Part shown: positions 51,765 through 61,987 of the stretch, one piece after another
Numbering within the stretch: position 1 is the stretch's first letter
Layout of the letters: each line of letters begins with the position of its first letter
NCBI RefSeq assembly: GCF_009711265.1
Contig: NZ_WMII01000007.1
Location: forward strand, 124,001 to 188,000
Direction of reading: 5' to 3'
DNA: 64,000 nt
From: Paracoccus shanxieyensis
GTDB lineage: Bacteria > Pseudomonadota > Alphaproteobacteria > Rhodobacterales > Rhodobacteraceae
Notes under the pieces: model-generated
The model's database searches: none
Told to the model about the DNA's origin: nothing
Seen by the model: the letters and a program-made list of their open reading frames with translations, nothing else
Program-made: the position numbers and the translations under genes

Positions 51765-53891
51765 TTACAGGGTGCAGGAGACGCAGCCTTGCACCTCGGT
51801 CCCTTCAAGCGCGGTCTGGCGCAGGCGGATATAATAGATCGTCTTGATGCCTTTTTTCCACGCGTAGATCTGGGCGCGGTTGATGTCGCGCGTCGTGGCC
51901 TCGGCGGGGAAAAACAGCGTCAGCGAAAGCCCCTGATCGACATGTTCGGTCGCCGCCGCATAGGTGTCGATGATCGCATCCGGACCGATTTCATAGGCGT
52001 CGCGATAATATTCAAGGTTTTCGTTATTCATGAAGGCGGCAGGATAATAGACCCGGCCGATCTTGCCTTCCTTGCGGATCTCGATCTTGGCGACGATCGG
52101 GTGGATCGAGCTGGTCGAGTTGTTGATATAGCTGATCGAGCCGGTCGGAGGCACGGCCTGCAGGTTGCGATTATACAGCCCGTCTTTCATCACCGCCACT
52201 TTCAGCGCCGCCCAGTCTTCGCGGGTGGGTAGGGTGATGTTTTCAAAGACCCGGGTCACATCCTCGGACACCGGCAGCCAGTCGCGTTCGGTATATTTGT
52301 CGAAGAACGTGCCATCGGCATATTTCGACTTGTCGAAATCCTTGAAGCTGTGACCCTTTTCCTTGGCCAGCAGGTTCGATGCGCGAATGGCATGATAGGC
52401 GATGGCAGCGAAATAAACGCTGGTGAATTCAACGCCTTCGGGGGATCCGTAATGGATGTGTTCGCGCGCCAGAAAGCCGTGCAGGTTCATCTGGCCAAGG
52501 CCCACCGCATGGGCTTCGTCATTGCCGCGACGGATCGACGGGACCGAGTCGATGGCCGACATTTCCGAGACCGCGGTCAGCGCACGCACGGCGGCTTCGA
52601 CGGTGGCGCCGAAATCCGGGCCATCCATGGTCGCCGCGATATTCAGCGAACCGAGGTTGCAGGAAATATCGGTGCCCATATGCGAATAGGACAGATCCTC
52701 GTTGAACTCGGACGCCTCATTCACCTGCAGGATTTCGCTGCACAGGTTCGACATGGTAATGCGGCCATGCACGGGATTGGCGCGGTTCACCGTATCCTCG
52801 AACATGATATAGGGATAGCCGCTTTCAAACTGGATCTCGGCGATGGTCTGGAAAAATTCGCGCGCGTTGATCTTTTTCTTCTTGATGCGCTTGTCATCGA
52901 CCATCTCGGCATATTTCTCGGAGACCGAGATTTCCGAGAAGGGAACGCCATAAACCTTTTCCACGTCATGCGGCGAGAAAAGATACATATCGTTGTTTTT
53001 CTTGGCCAGTTCAAAGGTCACATCGGGAATGACGACGCCAAGCGACAGCGTCTTGATGCGGATCTTTTCGTCGGCATTTTCGCGCTTGGTATCAAGGAAG
53101 CGCAGAATATCGGGGTGATGCGCATTCAGATAGACCGCGCCCGCGCCCTGACGCGCGCCAAGCTGGTTGGCATAGCTGAAGCTGTCTTCCAGCAGTTTCA
53201 TCACCGGAATGACGCCCGAGGACTGGTTTTCAATGCCCTTGATCGGCGCACCCGCCTCGCGCAGGTTGGTCAGCATCAGGGCGACGCCGCCGCCGCGCTT
53301 GGACAATTGCAGCGCCGAATTGATCGAGCGGCCGATGGATTCCATATTGTCTTCCAGCCGCAGCAGGAAACAGGAAATCAGCTCGCCCCGCGATTTCTTG
53401 CCGGCATTCAGAAATGTCGGCGTCGCAGGCTGGAAACGCCCGGACAGGATTTCCTGCATGAAGCTCATGGCCAGGGCTTCATCGCCGCGCGCCAGCGCCA
53501 GCGACACCATGACCACGCGGTCTTCATAGCGTTCCAGATAGCGCTGCCCGTCCCGGGTTTTCAGCGTGTAGCTGGTGTAATATTTGAACGCGCCCAGAAA
53601 TGTTGGAAAACGGAATTTCCGCTCATAGGCGGCGTCCCAGATGGCGCGCTGGAAATTCTTGGAATACTGGTCCAGCACTTCGGGTTCATAATAACCCTCG
53701 TCGATCAGATAGCGCAGCTTTTCATCAAGGTTGTGAAAGAAGACCGTATTCTGATTGACGTGCTGCAGGAAATACTGCCGCGCAGCCTTGCGATCCGCGT
53801 CAAAGCGGATGCGGCCTTCGCCGTCGTAAAGGTTCAGCATCGCGTTCAGCGCGTGATAATCAAGCTCGGCCTTTACGCCATCGTCAAGCAT
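51765..53891 (-). CDS. nrdE: Class Ib ribonucleotide reductase alpha subunit
   Basis: 708 residues without an N-terminal ATP-cone, as typical of Nrd[20 protein letters not shown] carries an active-site cysteine, NLCSEILQ the radical-site region, and the C-terminal CVSC (C703/C706) accepts electrons from Nrd[20 protein letters not shown] is the substrate-binding block. It reduces ribonucleoside diphosphates. Its start overlaps the nrdI end by 19 bases. Confidence 0.96.
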   Translation of the reverse strand: MLDDGVKAELDYHALNAMLNLYDGEGRIRFDADRKAARQYFLQHVNQNTVFFHNLDEKLRYLIDEGYYEPEVLDQYSKNFQRAIWDAAYERKFRFPTFLGAFKYYTSYTLKTRDGQRYLERYEDRVVMVSLALARGDEALAMSFMQEILSGRFQPATPTFLNAGKKSRGELISCFLLRLEDNMESIGRSINSALQLSKRGGGVALMLTNLREAGAPIKGIENQSSGVIPVMKLLEDSFSYANQLGARQGAGAVYLNAHHPDILRFLDTKRENADEKIRIKTLSLGVVIPDVTFELAKKNNDMYLFSPHDVEKVYGVPFSEISVSEKYAEMVDDKRIKKKKINAREFFQTIAEIQFESGYPYIMFEDTVNRANPVHGRITMSNLCSEILQVNEASEFNEDLSYSHMGTDISCNLGSLNIAATMDGPDFGATVEAAVRALTAVSEMSAIDSVPSIRRGNDEAHAVGLGQMNLHGFLAREHIHYGSPEGVEFTSVYFAAIAYHAIRASNLLAKEKGHSFKDFDKSKYADGTFFDKYTERDWLPVSEDVTRVFENITLPTREDWAALKVAVMKDGLYNRNLQAVPPTGSISYINNSTSSIHPIVAKIEIRKEGKIGRVYYPAAFMNNENLEYYRDAYEIGPDAIIDTYAAATEHVDQGLSLTLFFPAEATTRDINRAQIYAWKKGIKTIYYIRLRQTALEGTEVQGCVSCTL

Positions 53892-54289
53892 TCTGTCCCC
53901 CAGAATTTGTGAAGCCCGTCATGGACGCGGGCAATATCGTTGTCGGTTCCTGCCAGCTCGAAACTGTAAAGCAGCGGCACATTGCATTTCTCGGCGATCA
54001 CACGACCCGCAAGGGCATAGGTGGCGCCGAAATTCCGGTTGCCCGCGGCGATGACGCCGCGCAGCAGGGCCCGGCGACCCGGATCGTTCAGAAAGCGGAT
54101 CACCTGCTTGGGCACCGCGCCACGACCCTCGCCATCAGCGAAGGTCGGTGAAATCAGCACATAGGGCAGGGCGGGTTCAGGCGTCGCATCGGCGGGCGAA
54201 ATCGGGATCCGCGCCGCCGTCAGCCCCAGCCGCGCCACGAAGCGCGCCGTGTTCCCCGAGGCAGACGAGAAATAGACCAGCCCGCCCAT
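53873..54289 (-). CDS. nrdI: Flavodoxin-like activator of class Ib ribonucleotide reductase
   Basis: 138 residues from the ATG at 54287-54289; the longer frame lacks homology-like sequence. [21 protein letters not shown] is the FMN-phosphate loop and [36 protein letters not shown] is the NrdI signature. It supplies the oxidant needed to assemble the Mn(III)-tyrosyl cofactor of NrdF. It lies five bases after nrdH and overlaps nrdE. Confidence 0.94.
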   Translation of the reverse strand: MGGLVYFSSASGNTARFVARLGLTAARIPISPADATPEPALPYVLISPTFADGEGRGAVPKQVIRFLNDPGRRALLRGVIAAGNRNFGATYALAGRVIAEKCNVPLLYSFELAGTDNDIARVHDGLHKFWGTECLTMA

Positions 54290-54294
54290 CGCCC

Positions 54295-54516
54295 TTAGGA
54301 CAGGCGGCCGATCATGTCGGGACGGAAACCCGCCCAATGCGCATCGCCCGCCACGACGACCGGCGCCTGACGATAGCCCAGCGAGGTCACCAGCTGCATC
54401 GCCGCGTCGTCTTCGGTCAGGTCGATGATGTCATAGGCCAGCCCGCGAGCGTCCAGCGCGCGGGTGGTTGCGGTGCACTGCACGCAGGCAGGTTTGGAGT
54501 AGACCGTGATGCTCAT
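54295..54516 (-). CDS. nrdH: Glutaredoxin-like protein NrdH
   Basis: 73 residues from the ATG at 54514-54516. [22 protein letters not shown] contains the redox pair C11-V-Q-C14, and [25 protein letters not shown] is the typical NrdH C-terminus with the WSGFRPD-like motif. It passes electrons from thioredoxin reductase to NrdE. It is the first gene of the operon, and its longer upstream frame has no support. Confidence 0.94.
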   Translation of the reverse strand: MSITVYSKPACVQCTATTRALDARGLAYDIIDLTEDDAAMQLVTSLGYRQAPVVVAGDAHWAGFRPDMIGRLS

Positions 54517-55067
54517 TGCCTGTTTTCCTTTTTTTCGTCTGTCATGTCGTGGCGATCTGCCTGCGGCAACCTGCTGGCTGATCCCACCGTCAAAAGCAGA
54601 TCGGCAAACGGGCATCGGCTACTTACAGTTGCGTGACGATCCGAAGCGCCTTGCGGGCAGTTCGAGTCGCCGCTGTCATCTCGCACCCCCACTATATAGA
54701 CATCGGCCGGGCTGCGCTACCCATATATGGTGGTCTGAACGCAGAACATCAGTCTTAACGTTTCCGTGCGCACACGTGATCCGCCACCTGTCGTGAACAG
54801 GATGGAAAGTGCATTTCTTCTTTTGGTTGTACGGATACCGCAGGGCGGGGCGGGCGTTCTAGACCCGCATCCAGTCCGCGTCCATATCAAAAACCGCGCC
54901 GGGATGCTGATATGCAGTCTTGCGCAGGACGGCCTGTGACGCAATGCGCAAGACTACATCGCGGCGCGGTTTGCCGGGGCATCGGGCACTGCGGATGAAA
55001 CCGTGGTCCTGCGCTTGTCGTTGGATCCCGACGCTGCCAGTCTGCAGCCCGCAAACAGGAGAGACCG
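54517..55067. other. 550-base divergent spacer between nrdH and the glyoxalase gene
   Basis: No convincing gene is found on either strand; the short leftward frames (for example 54717-54944) lack ribosome sites and recognisable domains. It must contain the nrdHIEF and glyoxalase promoters. Two palindromic AT blocks near 54695 and 54725 are candidate NrdR boxes (listed separately). The stretch 54868-54889 can form a short hairpin but does not fit a tRNA. Confidence 0.5.
54688..54733 (-). promoter_or_regulatory. Candidate pair of NrdR boxes
   Basis: CACTATATAGA at 54690-54700 and CCATATATGG at 54721-54730 have centres about 30 bases apart. NrdR binds paired boxes of the form ACACTATATATAGTGT spaced three helical turns apart before nrd operons. 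The first box keeps one good half (TATATAGTG, read leftward); the second is more degenerate. They lie about 180 bases before nrdH. Confidence 0.4.
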
Positions 55068-55496
55068 ATGACCACCCGTTATCTGCACACAATGGTGCGT
55101 GTTCTGGACCTTGAAAAAACCATGGCGTTTTTCCGACTCCTGGGGCTGGAGGAGACGCGCCGCATCGACAATGACAAAGGCCGGTTCACCTTGGTGTTCA
55201 TGGCGCCGCCCGGCCAGCCGGAATGCCCGGTCGAACTGACCCATAACTGGGATGGCGACGATGGCCTGCCCTCGGACAGTCGGCATTTCGGGCATCTGGC
55301 CTACCGCGTCGAAAATATCTACGACATGTGCCAGAAGCTGATGGATGCGGGTGTGACGATCAACCGCCCGCCGCGCGACGGCCATATGGCCTTTGTGCGC
55401 AGCCCGGACAATGTGTCCATCGAATTGCTTCAGGAAGGCGACGACCTGCCGCCGCAAGAGCCGTGGTCCAGCATGGAAAACACCGGCCACTGGTAA
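55068..55496 (+). CDS. gloA: Lactoylglutathione lyase (glyoxalase I)
   Basis: 142 residues. RYLHTMVRVLDLEKTMAFFRLLGLEETRR, FTLVFMAP, CPVELTHNWD, HFGHLAYRVENIYDMC and VSIELLQEGDDLP give the two vicinal-oxygen-chelate modules with the H/E/H/E metal ligands. It converts the methylglyoxal-glutathione adduct to lactoylglutathione. GGAG precedes the ATG. A bidirectional terminator follows, shared with convergent tyrS. Confidence 0.92.
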   Translation: MTTRYLHTMVRVLDLEKTMAFFRLLGLEETRRIDNDKGRFTLVFMAPPGQPECPVELTHNWDGDDGLPSDSRHFGHLAYRVENIYDMCQKLMDAGVTINRPPRDGHMAFVRSPDNVSIELLQEGDDLPPQEPWSSMENTGHW

Positions 55497-55518
55497 GCGC
55501 CGCCCGCCGGAATGAAAC

Positions 55519-55547
55519 AAGGCCGAAGCAAGCGCTTCGGCCTTTTT
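55519..55547. terminator. Bidirectional terminator between gloA and tyrS
   Basis: AAGGCCGAAGC (55519-55529) pairs with GCTTCGGCCTT (55534-55544) around AAGC. The arm ends give T-runs in both directions, five Ts rightward. Confidence 0.88.
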
Positions 55548-55549
55548 CG

Positions 55550-56788
55550 TTACCCGATCTGCACCATGCGGTGCTTCTTCTTCCCGACCGAGACTTTCAG
55601 CCCCGCGCCGATCATCCCCGCATCCACGACCAGTTGCGGGTCGGCAATCGCGTCATTGTTCAGGCGCAGCCCGCCTTCCGCGATCAGGCGCTTGGCCTCT
55701 TTGCCCGAGGTGGCGATCCCGGTCTGGGCCAGAAGCTGCACCACCGATACCGGCAGCGCATCGGCCGCGATCGTCACCACCTCAAGATCGCCGCCTGCGC
55801 CGCCCTGTTCAAAGACCTCGCGCGCGGTGGCCTCGGCCGATGCGGCGGCGTCGGCGCCGTGCAAAAGCGTTGTCACCTCATTGGCAAGGATGATCTTGGC
55901 GGCGTTGATCTCGGACCCCGACAGCGCGGCAAGGCGGTCGCATTCCTCGACCGGCAGTTCGGTATACAGCTTCAGGAAGCGCCCGACATCCGCATCGGTC
56001 GAGTTGCGCCAGAACTGCCAGAAGTCATAGGGCGACAGCATCGCGCCGTTCAGCCAGGTCGCGCCGCCCGCCGATTTGCCCATCTTGCGTCCGTCCGAGG
56101 TCGTCAGCAGCGGCGAGGTCAGGCCAAAGATCTCTCCGTCCAGCACGCGGCGGGTCAGGTCGATGCCGTTGATGATATTACCCCATTGGTCCGACCCGCC
56201 CATCTGCAGGCGGCAGTCGTAACGGCGGTAAAGCTCAAGAAAGTCATAAGCCTGCAGGATCATGTAGTTGAACTCGAGGAAGCTCAACGACTGCTCGCGG
56301 TCCAGACGGGATTTCACCGATTCAAAGGACAGCATCCGGTTGACGGAAAAATGCCGTCCAATGTCGCGCAGGAAATCCAGATAGTTCAGCCCGTCCAGCC
56401 ATTCGGCATTGTTCAGCATCAGGGCCTTGTCCGGGCCGTAATCAAGGTAGCGCGCAAACACCTGTCCCATGCCGTCGATATTCGACTGGATGGCCGCCGC
56501 GTCCAGCAGCGGGCGTTCGTCCGAGCGGAAGCTGGGATCGCCCACCTTGGTCGTGCCCCCACCCATCAGCGTGATCGGGCGGTTGCCGGTCTTCTGGAAC
56601 CAGCGCAGCATCATGATGTTCAGCAGATGGCCGACATGCAGCGACGCGGCCGTCGCGTCATAACCGATATATGCCGTCACCGAACCGTTGATCAGCGCGT
56701 CATCCAGCGATTGCAGATCGGTGCAGTCGGCCAGATAGCCACGCTCGACCATCACATGAAGGAAGTCGGATTTGGGCTTATAGGTCAT
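55550..56788 (-). CDS. tyrS: Tyrosyl-tRNA synthetase
   Basis: 412 residues from the ATG at 56786-56788, with AAGGAA upstream; the longer frame runs into anmK's control region. Class I signatures are HVGH (residues 51-54) and KMGKS (235-239, in [12 protein letters not shown]), and NGIDLTRRV binds tyrosine. The C-terminal S4 domain is seen in [29 protein letters not shown]. It charges tRNA-Tyr. It is divergent from anmK. Confidence 0.95.
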   Translation of the reverse strand: MTYKPKSDFLHVMVERGYLADCTDLQSLDDALINGSVTAYIGYDATAASLHVGHLLNIMMLRWFQKTGNRPITLMGGGTTKVGDPSFRSDERPLLDAAAIQSNIDGMGQVFARYLDYGPDKALMLNNAEWLDGLNYLDFLRDIGRHFSVNRMLSFESVKSRLDREQSLSFLEFNYMILQAYDFLELYRRYDCRLQMGGSDQWGNIINGIDLTRRVLDGEIFGLTSPLLTTSDGRKMGKSAGGATWLNGAMLSPYDFWQFWRNSTDADVGRFLKLYTELPVEECDRLAALSGSEINAAKIILANEVTTLLHGADAAASAEATAREVFEQGGAGGDLEVVTIAADALPVSVVQLLAQTGIATSGKEAKRLIAEGGLRLNNDAIADPQLVVDAGMIGAGLKVSVGKKKHRMVQIG

Positions 56789-56849
56789 GAGCGTTTCCTT
56801 TCGAATGGCAGCGGATATACCTGTGGCGGCAAAAAAGGGGAACAGGCGA

Positions 56850-57947
56850 ATGATCCGGGCCTTGGGGATGATGTCGGGCACATCGCTGGACGGCGTTGAT
56901 GCCGCGCTGATCGACACGGATGGCGTGCGGATCGGCGGCTTTGGCCGCTCGGCCTATCGCGCCTATTCCGGCAACGAATCTGCCATGCTGCACGCCGCGC
57001 TGGGGCAGTGGCCGGGGGATCTCGATGTGGCCGAGGCGGGCGCGCTGTCGGTGGCGGCTCATGCCGCCTTGGCCGAAGGGTTCCCGGATGCCGGGCTGAT
57101 CGGCTATCACGGCCAGACCCTGGCGCATGATCCGGGCGGGCGCGGCACGCATCAGGCCGGGGATGGCGCGGCGCTGGCTGCCCGGCTGGCGCGTCCTGTC
57201 GTCTGGGATTTCCGTTCGGAAGACGTGCGGCAGGGCGGCGAGGGCGCGCCGCTGGCGCCGTTCTTTCATTGGGCCTGTGCGGAATGGGCGATGGGGCAGG
57301 GGCTGTTGCCGCGCGCGCCGGTGGCGTTTCTGAACCTTGGCGGCGTCGGCAATGTCACATGGGTCGATCCGACCGCCACAGCCCCCGAAGCGGACGGGGC
57401 CTGCATCGCCTTTGATACCGGCCCGGCCAATGCGCCGCTGAACGATCTGCTGCGGGCGCGGCGCGGCATGGCCCGCGACGAGGGCGGCGCTCTGGCCGCG
57501 CGGGGCACCCCCGACGATGCGGTGATCGCGGATTTTCTGACCCATCCGCATTTCGCGCGCCCGGTGCCGAAATCGCTGGATCGCGACGCTTTCGATCTGT
57601 TGCCGCGTGTGGCGCATCTGTCCGATGCCGATGCGGCGGCGACCTTGACGCATGCGGCGGCGGCTGCGGTCGCTGCGGGCATGGCGCTTGTGCCGCCGGT
57701 CGCGCTGCTGCTGGTTTGTGGCGGGGGGCGGCACAATGCCGCGATGATGGCGGCGCTTGCGGCCCGGCTGGATTGCCGGGTCGCGCCGGTCGATCAGGCC
57801 GGGCTGGATGGCGACATGCTTGAGGCGCAGGCCTTTGGCTGGCTTGCCGTGCGCGTCCTGCGCGGGTTGCCCACATCCGGTCCGGGCACCACCGGCGCGC
57901 CGGGGCCGGTCTGCGGCGGACGCATCAGTCACCCGCGGCGGGGCTGA
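56850..57947 (+). CDS. anmK: Anhydro-N-acetylmuramic acid kinase
   Basis: 365 residues from the ATG at 56850; the frame extends to 56787 but that part overlaps the tyrS control region. [22 protein letters not shown] is the family signature, with [56 protein letters not shown] and [18 protein letters not shown]. It phosphorylates anhydro-MurNAc from cell-wall turnover. The arrangement tyrS/anmK is common in Rhodobacterales. Confidence 0.95.
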   Translation: MIRALGMMSGTSLDGVDAALIDTDGVRIGGFGRSAYRAYSGNESAMLHAALGQWPGDLDVAEAGALSVAAHAALAEGFPDAGLIGYHGQTLAHDPGGRGTHQAGDGAALAARLARPVVWDFRSEDVRQGGEGAPLAPFFHWACAEWAMGQGLLPRAPVAFLNLGGVGNVTWVDPTATAPEADGACIAFDTGPANAPLNDLLRARRGMARDEGGALAARGTPDDAVIADFLTHPHFARPVPKSLDRDAFDLLPRVAHLSDADAAATLTHAAAAAVAAGMALVPPVALLLVCGGGRHNAAMMAALAARLDCRVAPVDQAGLDGDMLEAQAFGWLAVRVLRGLPTSGPGTTGAPGPVCGGRISHPRRG

Positions 57948-58085
57948 CGCGACTGTGCCAATGCCTTGGCATATTTGCGTTTTCGTGAACTCTTCTGTCG
58001 ATCTGGCGGGAACGATGGCGCGGTCATGCGCGTTTCAGCCCCGTCACGACGGCGCGGTTGCGCCAAACCAGAGACCGGAGGATCC

Positions 58086-58871
58086 ATGTCCATGAAACCC
58101 TTTGTCATTGCAGCGACGGCAACCGCAATCGCCTTTGCCATGCCGGCGATCGCGCAGGAAACGCAGCCCGCCCCCGCAGCCGAGGCCGCACAAAGCGCCG
58201 CAGGCACGGCAGAAGCCGCCGCCGAGAATGCCGAAGCCGCGGCCGACAAGGCGGCGGACGAGGCGGGCGCTGCAGCCGAACAGGCCGCCGATGAGGCGTC
58301 GCATGCCGCCGATCAGGCCGCGGATGCTGCGGCGACCGCGGCAGATGATGCCGCCGGGGCCGCCGAGACCATGGGCGGCGAGGCTGCCGAAACTGCCGCC
58401 GACGCCGCGCAGGATGCGGAAGAGGCGGCCTCGGATGCAGCGGATTCGGCGGCCGATGCCGCAACCGAAGGGCAGGCGGCTGCCTCGGTGACGCCGCCCG
58501 ATGTGAAGCCGCCGGCGATTTCCGAGGCCGATCCGGGCGTTCTGGGCACATGGATCACCTCGCGCCGGATCTGGACCACGAACCAGCCGTCCAGCCAGGA
58601 ATGGGATCAGCCCGAGGCGCTGGATGAACGTCCCGCCGAATGGCAGGACATTGCCAAGGTCAATGACATGGTGCTGGACGATTCGGGGCAGGTCGTGGGC
58701 TATATCGCCGATATCGGCGGCTTTCTGGGCATCGGCGCCAAGAAGGTGCTGCTGGGGGTCGACGCGATCCATATGGTAACGGTGGGCACGGATACATTCT
58801 TTGCCACCAACTATACCAAGGCCGAGTTGGAAGCGCTGCCCGATTTCGACGAAAAGACCGTGCGCAAGTAA
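58086..58871 (+). CDS. Secreted alanine-rich protein with C-terminal PRC-barrel domain
   Basis: 261 residues from the ATG at 58086 (58092 is an alternative) behind GGAGG. Signal peptide MKPFVIAATATAIAFAMPAIA. Residues ~24-140 are a low-complexity, strongly helical A/E/D-rich stretch with a near-11-residue rhythm (EAAAENAEAAADKAADEAG). The last ~80 residues form a PRC-barrel domain (WQDIAKVNDMVLDDSGQVVGYIADIGGFLGIGAKKVLLG). PRC-barrels at the envelope often bind other proteins or metals; the role is unknown. The helical part resembles LEA/apolipoprotein repeats. Confidence 0.75.
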   Translation: MSMKPFVIAATATAIAFAMPAIAQETQPAPAAEAAQSAAGTAEAAAENAEAAADKAADEAGAAAEQAADEASHAADQAADAAATAADDAAGAAETMGGEAAETAADAAQDAEEAASDAADSAADAATEGQAAASVTPPDVKPPAISEADPGVLGTWITSRRIWTTNQPSSQEWDQPEALDERPAEWQDIAKVNDMVLDDSGQVVGYIADIGGFLGIGAKKVLLGVDAIHMVTVGTDTFFATNYTKAELEALPDFDEKTVRK

Positions 58872-58887
58872 GCCTTGTCCCATGATC

Positions 58888-58922
58888 CGGGGCGTCCTGC
58901 GGGACGCCCCGTTTTCTTTTTC
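58888..58922 (+). terminator. Intrinsic terminator of the PRC-barrel gene
   Basis: GGGGCGTCC-TGCG-GGACGCCCC (58889-58897 with 58902-58910) is a perfect 9-bp stem followed by GTTTTCTTTTT. Confidence 0.88.
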
Positions 58923-59021
58923 GGCTTCGCGCGAAAATCCTGCGATGAGGCTCTTGACGGGGGCGGCACCCGTGCGTAAACACCGCCCACTCCGGAAGGT
59001 GATCCGGGGAAGATATGCTGC

Positions 59022-59098
59022 GCGGTTGTAGCTCAGTTGGTTAGAGTACCGGCCTGTCACGCCGGGGGTCGCGGGTTCGAGCCCCGTCAACCGCGCCA
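59022..59098 (+). tRNA. tRNA-Asp(GTC), copy 1
   Basis: Acceptor arms GCGGTTG/CAACCGC pair perfectly. The D-arm GCTCAGTTGGTTAGAGT, anticodon loop CTGTCAC (anticodon GTC), T-arm GCGGG-TTCGAGC-CCCGT and encoded CCA are all present. 77 bases including CCA. Confidence 0.97.
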
Positions 59099-59126
59099 TT
59101 ATCTTCCAGATATCACCAGACGATGC

Positions 59127-59203
59127 GCGGTTGTAGCTCAGTTGGTTAGAGTACCGGCCTGTCACGCCGGGGGTCGCGGGTTCGAGCCCCGTCAACCGCG
59201 CCA
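59127..59203 (+). tRNA. tRNA-Asp(GTC), copy 2
   Basis: Identical over all 77 bases to the copy 105 bases upstream, including the encoded CCA. The 28-base spacer has no promoter-like sequence, so the two are probably processed from one transcript. Confidence 0.97.
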
Positions 59204-59269
59204 TCATCCTTTCTTCTTTTTCCGATCAGTTCCTGATATCCGATGCTCGGCCATGTCGCAGCGTCGCAT

Positions 59270-59289
59270 GGGTATTTTCAAAACAAGGA
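59270..59289 (+). repeat. 20-bp dispersed intergenic motif, copy B
   Basis: GGGTATTTTCAAAACAAGGA, the exact reverse complement of 1195-1214. It lies between the tRNA-Asp pair and sspB. Confidence 0.6.
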
Positions 59290-59392
59290 CGCCGGAAGCT
59301 GTGCGTCCGGGGCGATGCCGATGCGTCTTGCGAGGGCTTTTCATCGGGGCGCAATTCCCTATGCTGACCCTCAAGATGAAGGGGAGACGCCG

Positions 59393-59863
59393 ATGGCGCG
59401 TGGAATTGATTACGGCGGGATGATGCATCGGGCCATGCAGCGGCTGATTGCGGATGTTCTGGAAGCCGTGGCGCAGGAAGGTCTGCCGGGCGAGCATCAT
59501 TTCTTCATCACCTTTGACACCCGCGATCCGGATGTCGAGATGGCCGACTGGCTGCGAGAGCGTTATCCCGAAGAGATGACCATCGTCGTGCAGCATTGGT
59601 TCGAGAATCTGGAAGTGCGGCCCGATGGTTTCACCATCACGTTGAATTTCGGCAATTCGCCCGAGCCGCTTTATGTGCCGTTCGATGCCGTGCGCACCTT
59701 TGTCGATCCCTCGGTCGAGTTCGGGCTGCGCTTCGAGACCCAGCCGGACGATGATGAGGACGAGGAGGACGGCGAGGACGAGGCGGCCTCGGGGGACGAG
59801 GGCGGCGACGATACGCCCAAGGGCGGCGCCGAGGTCGTCAGTCTGGACAAGTGGCGCAAATAG
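59393..59863 (+). CDS. sspB: SspB-family ClpXP adaptor
   Basis: 156 residues from the ATG at 59393 with GGGGAGA upstream. GIDYGGMMHRAMQRLIADVLEAV starts the alpha-type SspB fold; GEHHFFITFDTRDPDVEMADWLRERYPEEMTIVVQHWFENL is the substrate-binding core. A highly acidic linker (residues ~118-140) leads to the ClpX-docking tail VVSLDKWRK. It delivers ssrA-tagged and other substrates to ClpXP. The next gene begins 65 bases downstream. Confidence 0.92.
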   Translation: MARGIDYGGMMHRAMQRLIADVLEAVAQEGLPGEHHFFITFDTRDPDVEMADWLRERYPEEMTIVVQHWFENLEVRPDGFTITLNFGNSPEPLYVPFDAVRTFVDPSVEFGLRFETQPDDDEDEEDGEDEAASGDEGGDDTPKGGAEVVSLDKWRK

Positions 59864-59928
59864 GGGCGTCATATCCCTGTCACCCCCACGCAATAGAGCG
59901 GCCTGAGGCAATACTGCAGGAGGCCGCT

Positions 59929-60480
59929 TTGTCCGATCTGTCTTTGTTCTTTGGCCAGTTTCTGCGCCGTCCTTCCGAAATCCGCGCCATCGCGCCCACG
60001 GGCCGCGCCACGGCGCGCGAAATGGCGCGGCTTGTGACCCCCGACATGCAGGCGGTGGCCGAGATCGGTTCCGGAACCGGGACGATTTCCGCAGCGATCC
60101 TGAACACCGGCCTGCCGCCCGAGCGGCTGGAAATGTATGAGCTGAACGCCGCCTTTTGCGGCCGTCTGCGGGATCGTTTTCCGGGGGCGGTCGTGCACAA
60201 CCTGCCTGCGCAGGAGATGGTCAATGTCGGCCGCGCGGGGCTGGATGCTGTGATTTCCGGCGTGCCCACCTTGCCCATGCCCGACGAATTGCAATCGGCC
60301 ATCGTCGGCGCGGCCTTTCAGATGATGAAGCCCGGCGCGCCCTTCGTGCAGATCACCTATGGCCCCGCCCCGCCGCTGTCAGAGGCGGTGCGCCGCAAAT
60401 TCGCTCTGTCGCATACGAAAAGCCCGCGCATCTGGGCAAATCTGCCGCCCGCACAGGTCTATGTGTTTCGTCAGCTTTAA
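59929..60480 (+). CDS. Small class I methyltransferase (phospholipid N-methyltransferase-like), TTG start
   Basis: 183 residues from a TTG at 59929, chosen because AGGAGG lies five bases before it; earlier in-frame GTG starts have no ribosome site. SLFFGQFLRRPSEIRAIAPTGRATAREMA leads into the SAM-binding motif AVAEIGSGTGTISAAIL. Acidic E in MYELNAAFCGRL and the later SGVPTLPMP follow PmtA/COG3963 proteins that methylate phosphatidylethanolamine. A KsgA-like rRNA enzyme is less likely because the protein is short. Confidence 0.78.
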   Translation: MSDLSLFFGQFLRRPSEIRAIAPTGRATAREMARLVTPDMQAVAEIGSGTGTISAAILNTGLPPERLEMYELNAAFCGRLRDRFPGAVVHNLPAQEMVNVGRAGLDAVISGVPTLPMPDELQSAIVGAAFQMMKPGAPFVQITYGPAPPLSEAVRRKFALSHTKSPRIWANLPPAQVYVFRQL

Positions 60481-60592
60481 GCGGCTTTCACGCCGGGCCA
60501 CGATGTGACCGCTAACTGCGTTATTCCGCTTCCGAATTGCTTATCCGGGGCGCGCGGGCTAAAACCCGCGCAAACTCGTGAGGGATGATGAC

Positions 60593-61987
60593 ATGACCGA
60601 TACCCGCACCGAAACCGACAGCTTTGGCCCGCTTGAGGTTCCGTCCGACAAGTTCTGGGGCGCGCAGACGCAGCGCTCGATCATGAACTTCCCGATTGGC
60701 TGGGAGCGTCAGCCGGTCCCGGTGATCCGCGCGCTTGGCATCATCAAGCAGGCCGCTGCGCAGGTGAACATGGCCACCGGCAATCTGGACGCCACGCTGG
60801 GTAATGCGATGGTGCAGGCCGCAAGCGAAGTGGCGGCGGGCAAGTTCGACGACAACTTCCCGCTGGTCGTGTGGCAGACCGGATCCGGCACGCAGTCGAA
60901 CATGAATGCCAATGAAGTCATCTCGAATCGCGCGATCCAGATTCTGGGCGGCGAGATGGGCTCGAAAAAGCCTGTGCACCCCAATGACCATGTGAACATG
61001 GGGCAGTCGTCGAACGACACCTTCCCGACCGCGATGCATGTGGCCATTGCCATGCATGCCCGCGATCTGCTGATCCCGGGGCTGGAAAAGCTGCACAAGG
61101 CGCTGGTCGCCAAGTCCGAGGAATTCAAGGACATCATCAAGATCGGCCGCACCCATACGCAGGATGCGACGCCGCTGACCCTGGGTCAGGAATTCGGCGG
61201 CTATGCCCATCAGGTTGCCAAGGGCATCGAGCGCGTCAAACTGGCCCTGGGTGACATCTATGAACTGGCGCAGGGCGGCACCGCCGTCGGCACCGGGCTG
61301 AACACCAAGAAGGGCTGGGACACGGCCATCGCGGCGGAAATCGCCAAGATCACCGGCCTGCCGTTCGTCACCGCGCCGAACAAGTTCGAGGCGCTGGCCG
61401 CGCATGACGCGATGGTGTTCTTTTCCGGCGCGCTGAAAACCGTCGCCGGGTCGCTGTTCAAGATCGCCAATGACATGCGCCTGCTGGGGTCCGGCCCGCG
61501 GTCTGGTCTGGGCGAGCTGATCTTGCCGGAAAATGAGCCCGGTTCCTCGATCATGCCGGGCAAGGTGAACCCGACGCAGGCCGAAGCGCTGACCATGGTT
61601 TGTGCCCATGTCATGGGCAATGACGCGGCCATCGGATTTGCCGGCTCGCAGGGCCATTTCGAGCTGAACGTCTATAACCCGATGATGTCTTATAACGTGC
61701 TGCAATCCATGCAGCTTCTGGGCGATGCGGCGGGCTCGTTCACCGACAATATGGTCGTCGGCACGCAGGCCAATATTCCGCGCATCGACAAGCTGATGAA
61801 GGAATCGCTGATGCTGGTGACGGCGCTGGCGCCGACCATCGGCTATGACAACGCGACCAAGGTCGCCAAGACCGCGCATAAGAACGGCACCACGCTGCGC
61901 GAGGAGGCCATCGCGCTGGGTCTGGTCGATGGCGAGACCTTTGACCGCGTGGTCCGCCCCGAGCAGATGGTCGGGCCGGAAGACTGA
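60593..61987 (+). CDS. fumC: Class II fumarate hydratase
   Basis: 464 residues from the ATG at 60593. [31 protein letters not shown] is the family start. [48 protein letters not shown] and the signature [13 protein letters not shown] with the catalytic serine loop are all present. It hydrates fumarate to malate in the TCA cycle. Its stop codon overlaps the next start (TGATG), beginning a chain of small overlapping genes. Confidence 0.97.
   Translation: MTDTRTETDSFGPLEVPSDKFWGAQTQRSIMNFPIGWERQPVPVIRALGIIKQAAAQVNMATGNLDATLGNAMVQAASEVAAGKFDDNFPLVVWQTGSGTQSNMNANEVISNRAIQILGGEMGSKKPVHPNDHVNMGQSSNDTFPTAMHVAIAMHARDLLIPGLEKLHKALVAKSEEFKDIIKIGRTHTQDATPLTLGQEFGGYAHQVAKGIERVKLALGDIYELAQGGTAVGTGLNTKKGWDTAIAAEIAKITGLPFVTAPNKFEALAAHDAMVFFSGALKTVAGSLFKIANDMRLLGSGPRSGLGELILPENEPGSSIMPGKVNPTQAEALTMVCAHVMGNDAAIGFAGSQGHFELNVYNPMMSYNVLQSMQLLGDAAGSFTDNMVVGTQANIPRIDKLMKESLMLVTALAPTIGYDNATKVAKTAHKNGTTLREEAIALGLVDGETFDRVVRPEQMVGPED

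Noticed and set aside
54860..54900. A tRNA-like stem-loop
   Set aside because: The loop has nine bases, not the seven of a T-arm, and no acceptor or anticodon stem can be formed around it.
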